Shown piece after piece: positions 1 to 6,910 of a DNA stretch of 14,555 nucleotides. The notes under the pieces were generated by a model, which searched no databases, was not told where the DNA came from, and worked only from the letters and a program-made list of their open reading frames with translations. Numbering within the stretch: position 1 is the first letter of the stretch; each line of letters begins with the position of its first letter. Origin of the DNA: Treponema sp. (GTDB lineage: Bacteria; Spirochaetota; Spirochaetia; Treponematales; Breznakiellaceae). The position numbers and the translations under genes are program-made. The stretch lies in the NCBI GenBank assembly GCA_031257695.1, contig JAIROB010000057.1, forward strand, positions 1-14,555, written 5' to 3'.

Positions 1-1007
1 TTGACCCCCCGGATGATCAGCATATCGTCGGTGCGGCCAAAGAGCCGGTGCATCCTGAGGGTGGTTCTGCCGCAGGAGCAGGGCCCGTCCATGATATAGG
101 TGATGTCCCTGGTGCGGTAACGGAGCAGGGGGGTCCCCTCCTTGGTGAGGGTGGTAAAGACCAGTTCCCCCTTTTCGCCAGGGTTGACGTGTCTGCCGGT
201 TTCGGGATCGATAAGCTCCGGGTAGAAGAGATCCTCGTTGATATGGAGGCCGTTCTGGGCTTCGCACTCAAACGCCACCCCCGGCCCGATGATCTCCGTG
301 AGGCCGTAGATGTCGTAGGCTTTCATCCCGTAGCGGCTTTCAATTTCCTTCCGCATATTCTCGCTCCAGGGTTCAGCGCCGAAACAGCCCTTGTCGAGGG
401 GCAGTTTTTTCAGGTCTATCCCCAGATCCGCGGCTTCCTCGGCCATGTAGAGGGCGTAGGAGGGGGTGCTGGTGAGCATGGTGGACCCGAAGTCCTGCAT
501 CACCATGAGCTGCCGGGCGGTGTTCCCCGAGGACATGGGCAGCACCTCCGCGCCTATGGTCATGGCGCCGTAGTGCGCGCCGGGGCCGCCGGTAAAGAGG
601 CCGTAGCCGTAGCAGTTCTGCACGATGTCGTCCCTGGTGCAGCCCCCGCCGGCCAGGGTCCGGGCCATGGCTTCCCGCCAGATATCAATATCCTTTTGGG
701 TATACTCGTCCACCACTGGTTTGCCGGTGGTGCCGGAACTCATGTGGACCTCCACAATCTGGTCCGGGGGGGTGGCCAGCATGCCCCGGGGGTAGTTATC
801 CCGTAAATCGTCCTTGGTGGTAAAGGGCAGTTTTTCAATGTCCGCCAGGGTATGGATGTCCCGGCTGGCAACTCCCAGGGCGTCCATCTTCTTCCGGTAA
901 AAGGGCACCGTGGCGTAGAGCTTCTCCACAAGGTTTTTAAGATTGGCAAGCTGGAGCTTCTCCCTGGCCCCCTTGTCCATACATTCATCCGCAGGGTTAA
1001 AAATCAT
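1..1007 (-). CDS. paaK: Phenylacetate-CoA ligase (PaaK family), 3' end outside window
   Basis: Adenylate-forming enzyme that joins phenylacetate (or another aryl-acetate) to CoA using ATP, in the cytoplasm. The 335 visible residues run from the start codon to the window edge; the family is usually about 430 residues, so roughly the last 100 are missing. Visible motifs: the phosphate-binding loop SSGTTGKP at residues 90-97, the YGLTE motif at 234-238, the RYRTRD adenylate-contact region near 296-301, a CxCGRT segment near 310-314 and the hinge GRTDD at 324-328. The ATG at 1007 is preceded by AAAGGA seven bases upstream. In anaerobes such ligases often accompany indolepyruvate:ferredoxin oxidoreductase and serve aromatic amino acid metabolism; that partner would lie outside this window, so it is inference. 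The family call is secure, the exact acid substrate is not. Confidence 0.93.
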   Translation of the reverse strand, partial: MIFNPADECMDKGAREKLQLANLKNLVEKLYATVPFYRKKMDALGVASRDIHTLADIEKLPFTTKDDLRDNYPRGMLATPPDQIVEVHMSSGTTGKPVVDEYTQKDIDIWREAMARTLAGGGCTRDDIVQNCYGYGLFTGGPGAHYGAMTIGAEVLPMSSGNTARQLMVMQDFGSTMLTSTPSYALYMAEEAADLGIDLKKLPLDKGCFGAEPWSENMRKEIESRYGMKAYDIYGLTEIIGPGVAFECEAQNGLHINEDLFYPELIDPETGRHVNPGEKGELVFTTLTKEGTPLLRYRTRDITYIMDGPCSCGRTTLRMHRLFGRTDDMLIIRGV

Positions 1008-1044
1008 GGCAACATCCTTTTTGGGTAAGTAGAAAATTACCGGA

Positions 1045-1050
1045 ATTATA
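1045..1050 (-). promoter_or_regulatory. Likely -10 box of the paaK promoter
   Basis: On the minus strand a perfect TATAAT lies about 38 bases before the paaK start codon. The hexamer 17 bases further upstream is TTTTAA, a poor -35 match, so the promoter rests mainly on the -10 box and its position. Confidence 0.45.
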
Positions 1051-1090
1051 CACCGGCATAAAGGGAATTAAAAGCCCTGCGTTGGCAACT

Positions 1091-1265
1091 ACAGCAATTC
1101 CGAATTCAAAATCCCAAAACCGAAAAGACCTGCGCCCCAATCGGAATTGCCGCCAAAAAACACGGGAGAGCATGGTAAAAATGGTCAAATACCCTCCGCT
1201 TATGTATGGCAAGCCTTTCAATAGCCGTCTGGTATTTGACCATTTTTTGAATTTGGAATTACTGT
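1091..1265. repeat. Nested foldback structure (inverted repeats)
   Basis: Two inverted repeats share one right arm. The inner pair is a perfect 17-bp stem, 1177-1193 with 1231-1247 (core ATGGTCAAATACC). The outer pair is 21 bp with two mismatches, 1091-1111 with 1245-1265 (core AATTCCGAATTC against GAATTTGGAATT). The left arms are separated by 65 bases while the right arms are contiguous, as if extra sequence had entered the left half of a longer palindrome. It lies between the divergent-looking paaK 5' region and the RAYT-like gene. The size and symmetry resemble a MITE-like or REP-like palindromic element; no obvious target-site duplication was seen. Confidence 0.65.
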
Positions 1266-1277
1266 GGCAATTTACAA

Positions 1278-1297
1278 GAGGGGGAAGTCTCCCCCTC
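1278..1297 (-). terminator. GC-rich hairpin downstream of the RAYT-like gene
   Basis: Perfect 8-bp stem GAGGGGGA/TCCCCCTC with a 4-base loop. On the minus strand it follows the end of the RAYT-like gene by about 110 bases and is followed by TTGTAAATT, a poor U-tract. It could be a weak terminator or simply part of the surrounding repeat-rich DNA. Confidence 0.25.
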
Positions 1298-1406
1298 GCT
1301 ATAGCTCAGACCCGGCGTCTCGCTCAGGACAGATCTTCCCTTTGGAAAAGCTTCTGGACGGCGTGAAGGCGGGGTTTGGCGCTACGGAGGGTGGTATTAA
1401 CCCCGC

Positions 1407-1886
1407 TTAGCCGGGCGCAGGGAGCCGGGGAGCGGGGGAAAGGGCGGAAAACCGGGAGTTACGGCCCCGTTTCCGGGAACGGGGTCTGTCCCTGTGCCTC
1501 GCCCCGACCTCCGCCCCGGCGCCAAGAGCCGCCTCTGCCCCCACATCCTCTGGAGGCTCTCCCTCCAGAATCAGCGACCAATACCGGTCCCCCCAGATAT
1601 GCCCCGTCCGCCCCGTCAGCGCGTTGTACCGCTGGGCGAAAGTCTGTTTCATCCACTTCATAATCGCCGGAAGCTCCATCCCGTCTTCCGGCTTGATGTA
1701 AAAGGTTAGCTGGTCCGCGCCAAACCGGAGGCCCCGGACCTGGAAAGCGAAGCGGAGCGTAGTTTCCCGGAAAACCTCGGAAAAGAGAGCCGCGGCCTTG
1801 GGCAGGCTGAGGATCTGCTCCCGGTTGTTGATTTGGGATCGAATTTCATACCAGACCCCTTGAGCGAGTTTTCTTTTTTGCCTCAT
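1407..1886 (-). CDS. Degenerate RAYT / IS200-like (Y1 transposase superfamily) protein
   Basis: A 159-residue protein whose central part follows the pattern of REP-associated tyrosine transposases (RAYTs): a helix and strand, then 'LPAIMKWMKQTFAQRYN' (residues 72-88) and the family signature GRTGHIWGDRYWS (92-104). RAYTs are single-strand nucleases that move palindromic REP elements. Here the catalytic HxH motif, expected in the 'PNHxH' position, is replaced by D-Q-L-T (58-61), and the C-terminal segment that should carry the catalytic tyrosine (usual form Y..LNP) is replaced by a low-complexity Ala/Gly/Arg tail (111-159). It is therefore probably not an active transposase: either a decaying copy or a repurposed DNA-binding protein. 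A strong AGGAGG stands only one base before the ATG at 1886, which is unusually close. No alternative ATG start lies just downstream. Confidence 0.6.
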   Translation of the reverse strand: MRQKRKLAQGVWYEIRSQINNREQILSLPKAAALFSEVFRETTLRFAFQVRGLRFGADQLTFYIKPEDGMELPAIMKWMKQTFAQRYNALTGRTGHIWGDRYWSLILEGEPPEDVGAEAALGAGAEVGARHRDRPRSRKRGRNSRFSALSPAPRLPAPG

Positions 1887-2488
1887 ACCTCCTATACGGG
1901 GGCAAAACGCTGTTTTGCTTTAGTCACAGTGAAAAAAGTCATTAAAAAAACTACGGAACCAAGGACGAAAGGCGGTTTCGCCAGCAAGCAATCTTTTACG
2001 GGTCAAGTTTAGCACATAGACCCCTAAGCAGCACGGGGACGCACACACACCTTGGAATGGGGGTCTCTACTATGCCGCTCAAGCGGCTTCTGTGGAAAAA
2101 ATGCGGGAGGGGCCGCCGGAGGCTACCGTTTATACATAAGTCTCAAGTGGAAAAATATCGCCCGAAAATCTGTGAAAACAAGCCATAGGCGAGAAAAAAA
2201 CAGAGTCATTTTTCCAAAAAACAGGCATATCGGCCAAAAATAACTGAATTATTAGGTTTTGTATGATGAGAAATTAATTTGTTTCGTGTAAAAAGGCAGT
2301 AATTTGATGAAAAGATCTGCCTCGAAAAGATGTGTATAAACGCCACCCTTTATACTCCCCCGGGGGGCAAAAACAATCCCTCCGGGAGCAGAAAAAAATT
2401 TCAAACTATTCCTTTACTATACTATGTTAGATGAACATAACAGTCAAGTGTAAATTCAGGAGGATCATTTGGATCGGCAAACACCAGC
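1887..2488. other. 600-bp gene-poor stretch with small hairpins
   Basis: No convincing gene is seen. It holds short hairpins (GCAAAAC/GTTTTGC at 1900-1916, GCCGCT/AGCGGC at 2074-2087, GTATAAA/TTTATAC at 2334-2355), one fragment of the palindromic repeat family (2018-2066), and near its end a TATACT box (2418-2423) and an AGGAGG (2458-2463) that look like the leftover expression signals of the binding-protein remnant that follows. A 63-codon open frame at 2052-2243 has no domain features and starts inside the repeat fragment; it was not called. Confidence 0.5.
2018..2066 (+). repeat. Short fragment of the palindromic repeat family
   Basis: A 49-bp unit bounded by AGACCCC (2018-2024) and its complement GGGGTCT (2060-2066). 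The interior GCACGGGGACGCACACACAC is identical to the left mid-arm of the large element at 3526-3711, and the flanks (GACCCCTA before, TGGAATGGGG after) are also similar to it. It is best read as a solo or truncated arm of that family. Confidence 0.65.
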
Positions 2489-2932
2489 ATGTTTGACGGC
2501 ATGACCGTGCCGGAGTACCTGAAGGATTATTTTACCGCGCATAAGGTGGAGGAGGTGGGCAATTACGCGGGGATTATGGATTTAAATCTTGAAAAAATTG
2601 CTGAAATGAAGCCTGATTTGATCATTATGAACATCCGGCATGAAAAAGTATATGAACAGCTCAAACAGATTGCGCCGACCGTGATGCTGTCCAACGACAT
2701 TAACTTTGTAAACTGGCGGGGGCGGTTCCGGCAATTGGGCGAATGGTTCGGGAAAGAAGCTGTGGCGGAGCAATGGCTGGAGGATTTCGGCGCCAGGGCC
2801 GCGGAACTTTCCGAAAAGGCGCGGGGCGCGGCGGGAGACGCCGCTTTCGCAATTACCAGCGAAGCTATTAAGGGGACGGTAAAAGACTGCATGGAACAGG
2901 CTCTGGTGAAACAGCCTGCCGGGGACAGGTAA
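2489..2932 (+). pseudogene. Remnant of a siderophore/iron ABC transporter substrate-binding protein (FhuD/FeuA type)
   Basis: The open frame covers 147 residues. Residues 1 to about 123 match the middle of a periplasmic iron-siderophore binding protein: 'VPEYLKDYF', 'LEKIAEMKPDLIIMN' near residues 30-48 (the typical 'iaalkPDLII' strand), 'YEQLKQIAPTVML' and 'WRGRFRQLGEWFGKEA', followed by the long helix that crosses between the two lobes. The family is usually about 300-340 residues with a lipoprotein or Sec signal. Here the signal and first strand are missing and the whole second lobe is gone; the last ~25 residues do not fit. The in-frame ATG has no ribosome binding site, while a strong AGGAGG at 2458-2463 is orphaned and leads only to a short TTG-started frame. 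This fits deletions at both ends. No permease or ATPase genes are present nearby. Confidence 0.75.
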
Positions 2933-2985
2933 TCAATGGTATATTTCATGCCATTTTTAACAAATATTTTTTTTAGGAGATCCGT

Positions 2986-3354
2986 ATGAAAAAGATCGTT
3001 TTAGTGTTTCTGGCCTGCTCCGCGCTTCAGGGGGCGCTCGCTCAGGAAAGCTCCGGCTCCGAGCAGGCCGCTGGACAGGGGCCTCAGCTCATTGGCTTTA
3101 CCCTCGGCCTGGGCGTAACCGCTTGGTTTCGGTAACCTCCGGGCGAACCTGGGCCTTCCTGTCCTCTATCAGCAATCCGGTATGCGGAACTGTATGTTTA
3201 CACCACCATTGATTTTAAAAAGGTAAACATAAGCCCTACCATAACCTATTTTTCCGGCCCTTTTTCCGTGTGGTTTACCCTCGACATGGGCAAGATAAAC
3301 TACATGGGCAATTTTGGGGTAAACCCGACAGCGGGCATTACCTATTCATTCTAG
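2986..3354 (+). pseudogene. Broken small outer-membrane beta-barrel-type protein gene
   Basis: Starts with AGGAG at 2975-2979 and ATG at 2986, giving a clear Sec signal peptide (MKKIVLVFLACSALQGALA, then QESS). The frame meets TAA at 3133-3135 after 49 residues. One base insertion near 3130 explains this: the next frame continues 'GNLRANLGLPVLYQQSG', and the original frame resumes from 3181 with alternating aromatic strands ('YAELYVYTTIDF', 'VWFTLDMGKINY') and ends in 'GITYSF' at 3354. A terminal phenylalanine after alternating hydrophobic residues is the usual outer-membrane insertion signal, so the product was probably a small barrel protein. The missing middle suggests a deletion as well as the frameshift. 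A sequencing error could mimic the frameshift but not the shortened barrel. Confidence 0.65.
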
Positions 3355-3430
3355 TAGGCTGATTAGGCTAAAAGCATGGATAAGAGGATAACCACGAACC
3401 ATGCAAACACCACGAACTTTTGCTTTGCAA

Positions 3431-3499
3431 CCCAAGCCCCCCCATGGACTTCTACCCGGCTCGGAGACGCACACATACTGTGTAACGGGGTGTCGGCAG
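3431..3499 (+). repeat. Half-copy (left arm) of the palindromic repeat
   Basis: This 69-bp block is a direct repeat of 3519-3586, the left arm of the large element, with roughly 80 percent identity by eye. It shares CCCAAG-CCCC, the 12-mer CCCCCCATGGAC (3438-3449), GACGCACACA, TGTAA and the final GGCAG. It ends before the inner stem, so it is a truncated copy lying in tandem, about 88 bases from its partner. Confidence 0.7.
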
Positions 3500-3525
3500 A
3501 AAAAACAAAGGCCCCGCACCCAAGG

Positions 3526-3711
3526 CCCCCCATGGACCCCTACCTGGCACGGGGACGCACACACACCGTGTAATGGGTCCTGGCAGCGGAATCGCTTGCC
3601 GCCAGCATTTGAGCGCAGCGAACGAGCGGGCGGCAAGCGAGTTCCGCTACCAGGACCCCCGGACAAAGTCTTAGTGCGTCCCCGCTAACCCAACTTAGGT
3701 CCATGGGGGGG
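3526..3711. repeat. Large nested foldback element A (~185 bp)
   Basis: Three nested inverted repeats. Outer arms: CCCCCCATGGACC at 3526-3538 pairs exactly with 3698-3710. Middle arms: GGGGACGCAC at 3551-3560 pairs exactly with 3674-3683. Inner arms: 3575-3603 pairs with 3629-3658 over about 28 bp with one C/T difference and one bulged base. The 25-base loop (3604-3628) contains GAGCGCAGCGAACGAG. The same architecture and nearly the same loop recur in element B (13219-13408). The right end lies only 38 bases before the moxR start codon, so it occupies the place where the Bat operon promoter would be expected. Confidence 0.85.
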
Positions 3712-3748
3712 ATATTGCCCCTGGGCGCCCCGCCGGGTACAATGGGCC

Positions 3749-4831
3749 ATGGCTCAACAAAATACGGATGCGGGCGCCCTGTTGGACGAGGCGCGGGGTT
3801 TGCTGGACGCTTGCCGGAAAGAACTGGCAAAGCGGGTTATAGGGCAGAAGGAGATGATCGACGGGCTTCTGACCGCGCTGATCGCCCGGGGGCACATACT
3901 CCTTGAGGGGGTGCCGGGGCTTGCCAAGACCCTGGCGGTGAAGAGCCTCGCTGAAATTACCGGCCTGCACTTCAAGCGAATCCAGTTTACCCCGGACCTG
4001 CTCCCCGCAGACGTGACCGGGACCCTGGTGTGGGAGCAGGCTTCGGGAAAGTTTTCCGTGCGCCGGGGGCCTGTCTTTGCCAATGTGATCCTGGCGGACG
4101 AAATTAACCGCGCCCCGGCCAAGGTGCAGTCCGCCCTGCTGGAAGCCATGGAGGAACACCAGGTCACCATCGGGGATGAAAGCTACGCCCTGCCGGACCC
4201 CTTCTTTGTGCTGGCCACCCAAAACCCCATCGAACACGAGGGCACCTACGCCCTGCCCGAAGCCGAGCTGGACCGGTTTCTCCTCAAGCTGGTGGTGCGT
4301 TACCCCAGCCCGGAGGAGGAGCTACGCATCATAACCCCCCTGAATCCCTTTGCTGAGGGAGCCCGGGGGAACGCCGCAAGCCCGGCCCTGGAGACCCTTC
4401 TTGGGGCGGCCCGCCTGGAAAGGCTCCGCGCCGCCGCGGACGGGATCCGCATCGACGATAAGATCCGGGAATACATAGTCGCGGTAGTCTCCGCCACCAG
4501 ACCCTCCGCTTCCAGGCCGCCGGCCAGGGCCTCCGGGTCCCCCGCTTTTTCCCGCGCCGTGGAGGGCAGCTCCGGGGGAAGGGCGGAAAAGGAGGGGCTG
4601 TACCGGTACATCTCCTTTGGCGCCTCCCCCAGGGCCTCCATCGCCCTGTACCGGTGCTGCCGGATCCTGGCGCTCTTCGACGGCCGCTCCTTCGTCACCC
4701 CGGAAGACGTAAAGGCCGCGGCGCTTCCCGCTCTGCGGCACCGCATCGTCCTGTCCTACGAAGCCGAGGCGGACGGGCTGGACCCGGACGCGGTGGTGTC
4801 CCGGATCCTCGCCCTGGTTCCCGTTCCTTAG
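3749..4831 (+). CDS. moxR: MoxR-type AAA+ ATPase
   Basis: Cytoplasmic AAA+ ATPase that works as a chaperone for vWA-domain partners encoded beside it. Visible motifs in the 360 residues: 'RVIGQ' entry at 29-33, Walker A GVPGLAKT (54-61), Walker B with D117-E118 in VILADEINR, sensor 1 asparagine N159 in ATQNPIEHEGTY, arginine R176 in AELDRF, and sensor 2 in GASPRAS (R295). The family usually runs straight from 'ATR' to this last motif; here about 30 extra residues rich in Ser, Pro, Ala, Arg and Gly (252-283) are inserted. The ATG at 3749 fits the family start but no Shine-Dalgarno sequence precedes it, and the upstream DNA is a repeat element. First gene of a seven-gene operon; ten bases separate it from the DUF58 gene. 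Confidence 0.95.
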   Translation: MAQQNTDAGALLDEARGLLDACRKELAKRVIGQKEMIDGLLTALIARGHILLEGVPGLAKTLAVKSLAEITGLHFKRIQFTPDLLPADVTGTLVWEQASGKFSVRRGPVFANVILADEINRAPAKVQSALLEAMEEHQVTIGDESYALPDPFFVLATQNPIEHEGTYALPEAELDRFLLKLVVRYPSPEEELRIITPLNPFAEGARGNAASPALETLLGAARLERLRAAADGIRIDDKIREYIVAVVSATRPSASRPPARASGSPAFSRAVEGSSGGRAEKEGLYRYISFGASPRASIALYRCCRILALFDGRSFVTPEDVKAAALPALRHRIVLSYEAEADGLDPDAVVSRILALVPVP

Positions 4832-4841
4832 GAGCCGCTCC

Positions 4842-5738
4842 GTGGACCGCCGGGAATTGCTCCGCAGAATCGCCACTTTTCCCCTGGTTGCCCGGGGCCT
4901 CGCGGAGGATCTGCTCTCCGGGGATTTCCGGTCGGTGTTCAAGGGCCAGGGGATCGAGTTCGACGAGGCGCGGCGCTACGAGCCGGGGGACGATGTGCGA
5001 TCCATAGACTGGAACGTGAGCGCCCGGTTCGGCGCGGCCTACGTTAAAATGTACCGGGAGGAACGGGAACTGACGGTGTGCCTGGTGGCGGACATCTCCG
5101 CGTCCATGTTCGCCGCGGGCGCGTCGGACGGCGACTTCCCCTCCTCCGCCCGGATGCGGCGCCGGGATCAGGCCATCCTTGCCGCGGCGCTGGTGGCGTT
5201 TTCCGCGGAACGGGCGGGGCAGCGGATAGGCGCGGTGTGCTTCGACCGGGAGATACGGCGGGTTTTCAGACCCCGCAAAGGGCGGTCCCACGCCATGAGC
5301 GTTATCGGCGCGCTCCTTTCCGCCGGCGAGGGGGGGAAGGGAAGCGACCTGGCCCTTGCCCTCAAGGGAACCGGCAGGCTCCTGAAACGGCGCAGCCTGG
5401 TAGTGATCCTCTCGGATTTTCTTTCCATTAATTGGGAACAGGAACTGGGCCATCTCTGTTCCCGGCATGACGTGATAGTCATAGGCATCACGGATCCCCT
5501 GGACCGGGATATGCCCAACCTGGGGCTCCTCGCCATGGAGGATCCTGAAACCGGGGCGGCGCTCCACGCTCCCACGGGGTTTCCCTCCTTCCGATCCGCC
5601 TGGGCGGACTGGCATAACGACAGGACCAAGCTGTGGAAAGCGCTGTGCCGGCGCTGCGGAGCCGCTTACCTGGAGCTGTCCACCGCGGAGGACGCGCCCG
5701 CGGCGCTGACCCGTTTTTTCGGGGGGCGCCGCTTATGA
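4842..5738 (+). CDS. DUF58 family protein of the Bat locus
   Basis: A 298-residue protein with the classic DUF58 block: 'GIEFDEARRYEPGDDVRSID' (37-56) followed by 'WNVSARFG', then 'YREERELTV' and the metal-site-like DISAS (D84, S86, S88), and later 'VVILSDF', which corresponds to the last strand of a vWA-type fold. No membrane segment is visible, so it is probably cytoplasmic or peripheral. DUF58 proteins almost always sit next to moxR and are thought to be clients of or adaptors to it; the molecular role is not established. The start is a GTG at 4842 with AGGAG (4830-4834) seven bases upstream, overlapping the moxR stop codon. An ATG overlaps its own stop (5735), but the next gene more likely begins 250 bases later. 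Confidence 0.92.
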   Translation: MDRRELLRRIATFPLVARGLAEDLLSGDFRSVFKGQGIEFDEARRYEPGDDVRSIDWNVSARFGAAYVKMYREERELTVCLVADISASMFAAGASDGDFPSSARMRRRDQAILAAALVAFSAERAGQRIGAVCFDREIRRVFRPRKGRSHAMSVIGALLSAGEGGKGSDLALALKGTGRLLKRRSLVVILSDFLSINWEQELGHLCSRHDVIVIGITDPLDRDMPNLGLLAMEDPETGAALHAPTGFPSFRSAWADWHNDRTKLWKALCRRCGAAYLELSTAEDAPAALTRFFGGRRL

Positions 5739-5790
5739 AAACCGCGTCGGCGCGGGGATTTTTTCGGATCCCTTGGGCGTATTTCCGGAG

Positions 5791-5944
5791 CGAAGGGTTG
5801 TCGCTTACGCGACAATTTCGAGAGGAAACCGGGCTATACGCTCCAATTCCTCGGACCCCCGGGGGGTCCTGCGGGATTTCCGCTTCTATCAGCCCTTCGG
5901 CTGGCAATTATAGGAAAGATGTATGTGCCGCTATGCAGCGGCAC
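5791..5944. repeat. Hairpin cluster inside the Bat operon
   Basis: Four hairpins lie in 154 bases between the DUF58 gene and the next signal peptide. They are TTGTCGC/GCGACAA (5798-5815, extended by CGAA/TTCG), GGACCCC/GGGGTCC around 5853-5869, CAGCC/GGCTG with a CTTC loop (5890-5903, extended by CTAT/ATAG), and GTGCCGCT/AGCGGCAC (5925-5944). It reads like an inserted intergenic repeat or a processing and mRNA-stability element. The frame from ATG 5735 stays open through it, but the 84 residues it would add to the next protein show no protein-like pattern. Confidence 0.6.
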
Positions 5945-5986
5945 GGAATTGTCCCTTGCGCGGCTGACGACGGGCTTCACCGGCGG

Positions 5987-6910
5987 ATGAAGCGCTTCCT
6001 TTTGGCCCTGCTGGCCCTGGCGCCCCTCCCGCTTTTTCCCCAAACCGCCCCCGGAACCGCCGAGTCCTATACCATTCCCCAGACGATCTTTGTGGGGGAT
6101 CAGGGCCGCCTGGCGCTTCCCCTGGGGACCGCGTTTTCCGGCCTTGAGGCGGCGGTGATCCAGGATCCGCCCCTGCCCCGGTCCGGGGACCTGAGGATCA
6201 ACCGGGTGGAACTGGAAAAACGGGGCGCGACCGCGATGCTGCTGGTGGATTTTCAGGCCTACGCTCCGGGGCGCATAAGCCTGCCGCCCATAGAAATCGC
6301 CTCCCATATCTTTGCCGGCCTTGAGGTGACCATCAGTTCCATCCTCCCGGTGGAGCGGCAGGGCATGGTCCTTTCCGCCCCCGCGGAACCCCTGGCCGCG
6401 CCGGGGACCGCGGCGCTGATCTACCTCTCTATCCTGGGGATCATCCTCCTGTTCCTCGCCCTGACCCTGGGGAGCGTGTGGGGGAGAACCGGGCTGCGTT
6501 CCTTCGCGGAACGGTTCAGACGGCAGTGGGTTATCCGGGCCATGGGGCGGACCCTCAAACGGCTGCGGACCGCTTCCCCCGGCGGGGACGCCGCAGTCCT
6601 GGAAACCCTTTCCCGGGATTTCCGGATCCTCCTGGGGATGCTCACGGGAATAAACTGCCGGGCCATGGTCCCCAGCGAATTCCTCGCCCTGGACAGCCTG
6701 GGCCCTGGCGCAGCGTTGCAGCCGGAAGCCCTGGCGGATCTGTTCCGCCGCTGCGACGCCCTCCGGTTCGGCGGCGGGGGCATAGAGCGGGAAGCGGTGT
6801 TCGCGCTGCTGGAGGAATTTAGAACCCTTGCCGGATTACTGGCCGCCGCGGAAAGGGACCGGCTTCCCCGTTTCGGTCCCCGGGCCGCGGGGGAAGGAGG
6901 CGCCGGATGA
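5987..6910 (+). CDS. Membrane-anchored Bat-operon protein with periplasmic domain
   Basis: Third operon gene, at the position of Borrelia BB0174 by gene order. From ATG 5987 the 307 residues begin with a Sec signal (KR then LLALLALAPLPLFP, residues 2-18). A small beta-rich periplasmic part follows (about 24-135; it contains an 'RISLPPIEI' strand typical of BatD-type beta domains), then one membrane helix at 141-163 and a helical cytoplasmic part (165-307). The architecture resembles DUF4381-type and short BatD-type proteins found next to vWA genes, but I do not recognise a named family. The same frame is open back to an ATG at 5735 that overlaps the DUF58 stop. I prefer 5987 because the signal peptide starts there, though no clear ribosome binding site precedes it; a 23-codon frame (5919-5990) ending in an ATGA overlap could couple its translation. 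It overlaps the next gene by 4 bases. Confidence 0.75.
   Translation: MKRFLLALLALAPLPLFPQTAPGTAESYTIPQTIFVGDQGRLALPLGTAFSGLEAAVIQDPPLPRSGDLRINRVELEKRGATAMLLVDFQAYAPGRISLPPIEIASHIFAGLEVTISSILPVERQGMVLSAPAEPLAAPGTAALIYLSILGIILLFLALTLGSVWGRTGLRSFAERFRRQWVIRAMGRTLKRLRTASPGGDAAVLETLSRDFRILLGMLTGINCRAMVPSEFLALDSLGPGAALQPEALADLFRRCDALRFGGGGIEREAVFALLEEFRTLAGLLAAAERDRLPRFGPRAAGEGGAG

Noticed and set aside
48..806. Plus-strand frame of 252 codons opposite paaK
   Set aside because: The minus strand encodes an unmistakable phenylacetate-CoA ligase through the whole stretch; the plus frame is its shadow.
2052..2243. 63-codon frame in the gene-poor region
   Set aside because: It begins inside a repeat fragment, has no ribosome binding site and shows no protein features.
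2400..2470. Fur-type iron operator before the binding-protein remnant
   Set aside because: The sequence is AT-rich but no GATAATGATAATCATTATC-like inverted repeat is recognisable.
3431..3586. CRISPR array
   Set aside because: There are only two imperfect copies of a 69-bp unit, which are arms of a foldback element; no regular short repeats with unique spacers exist.
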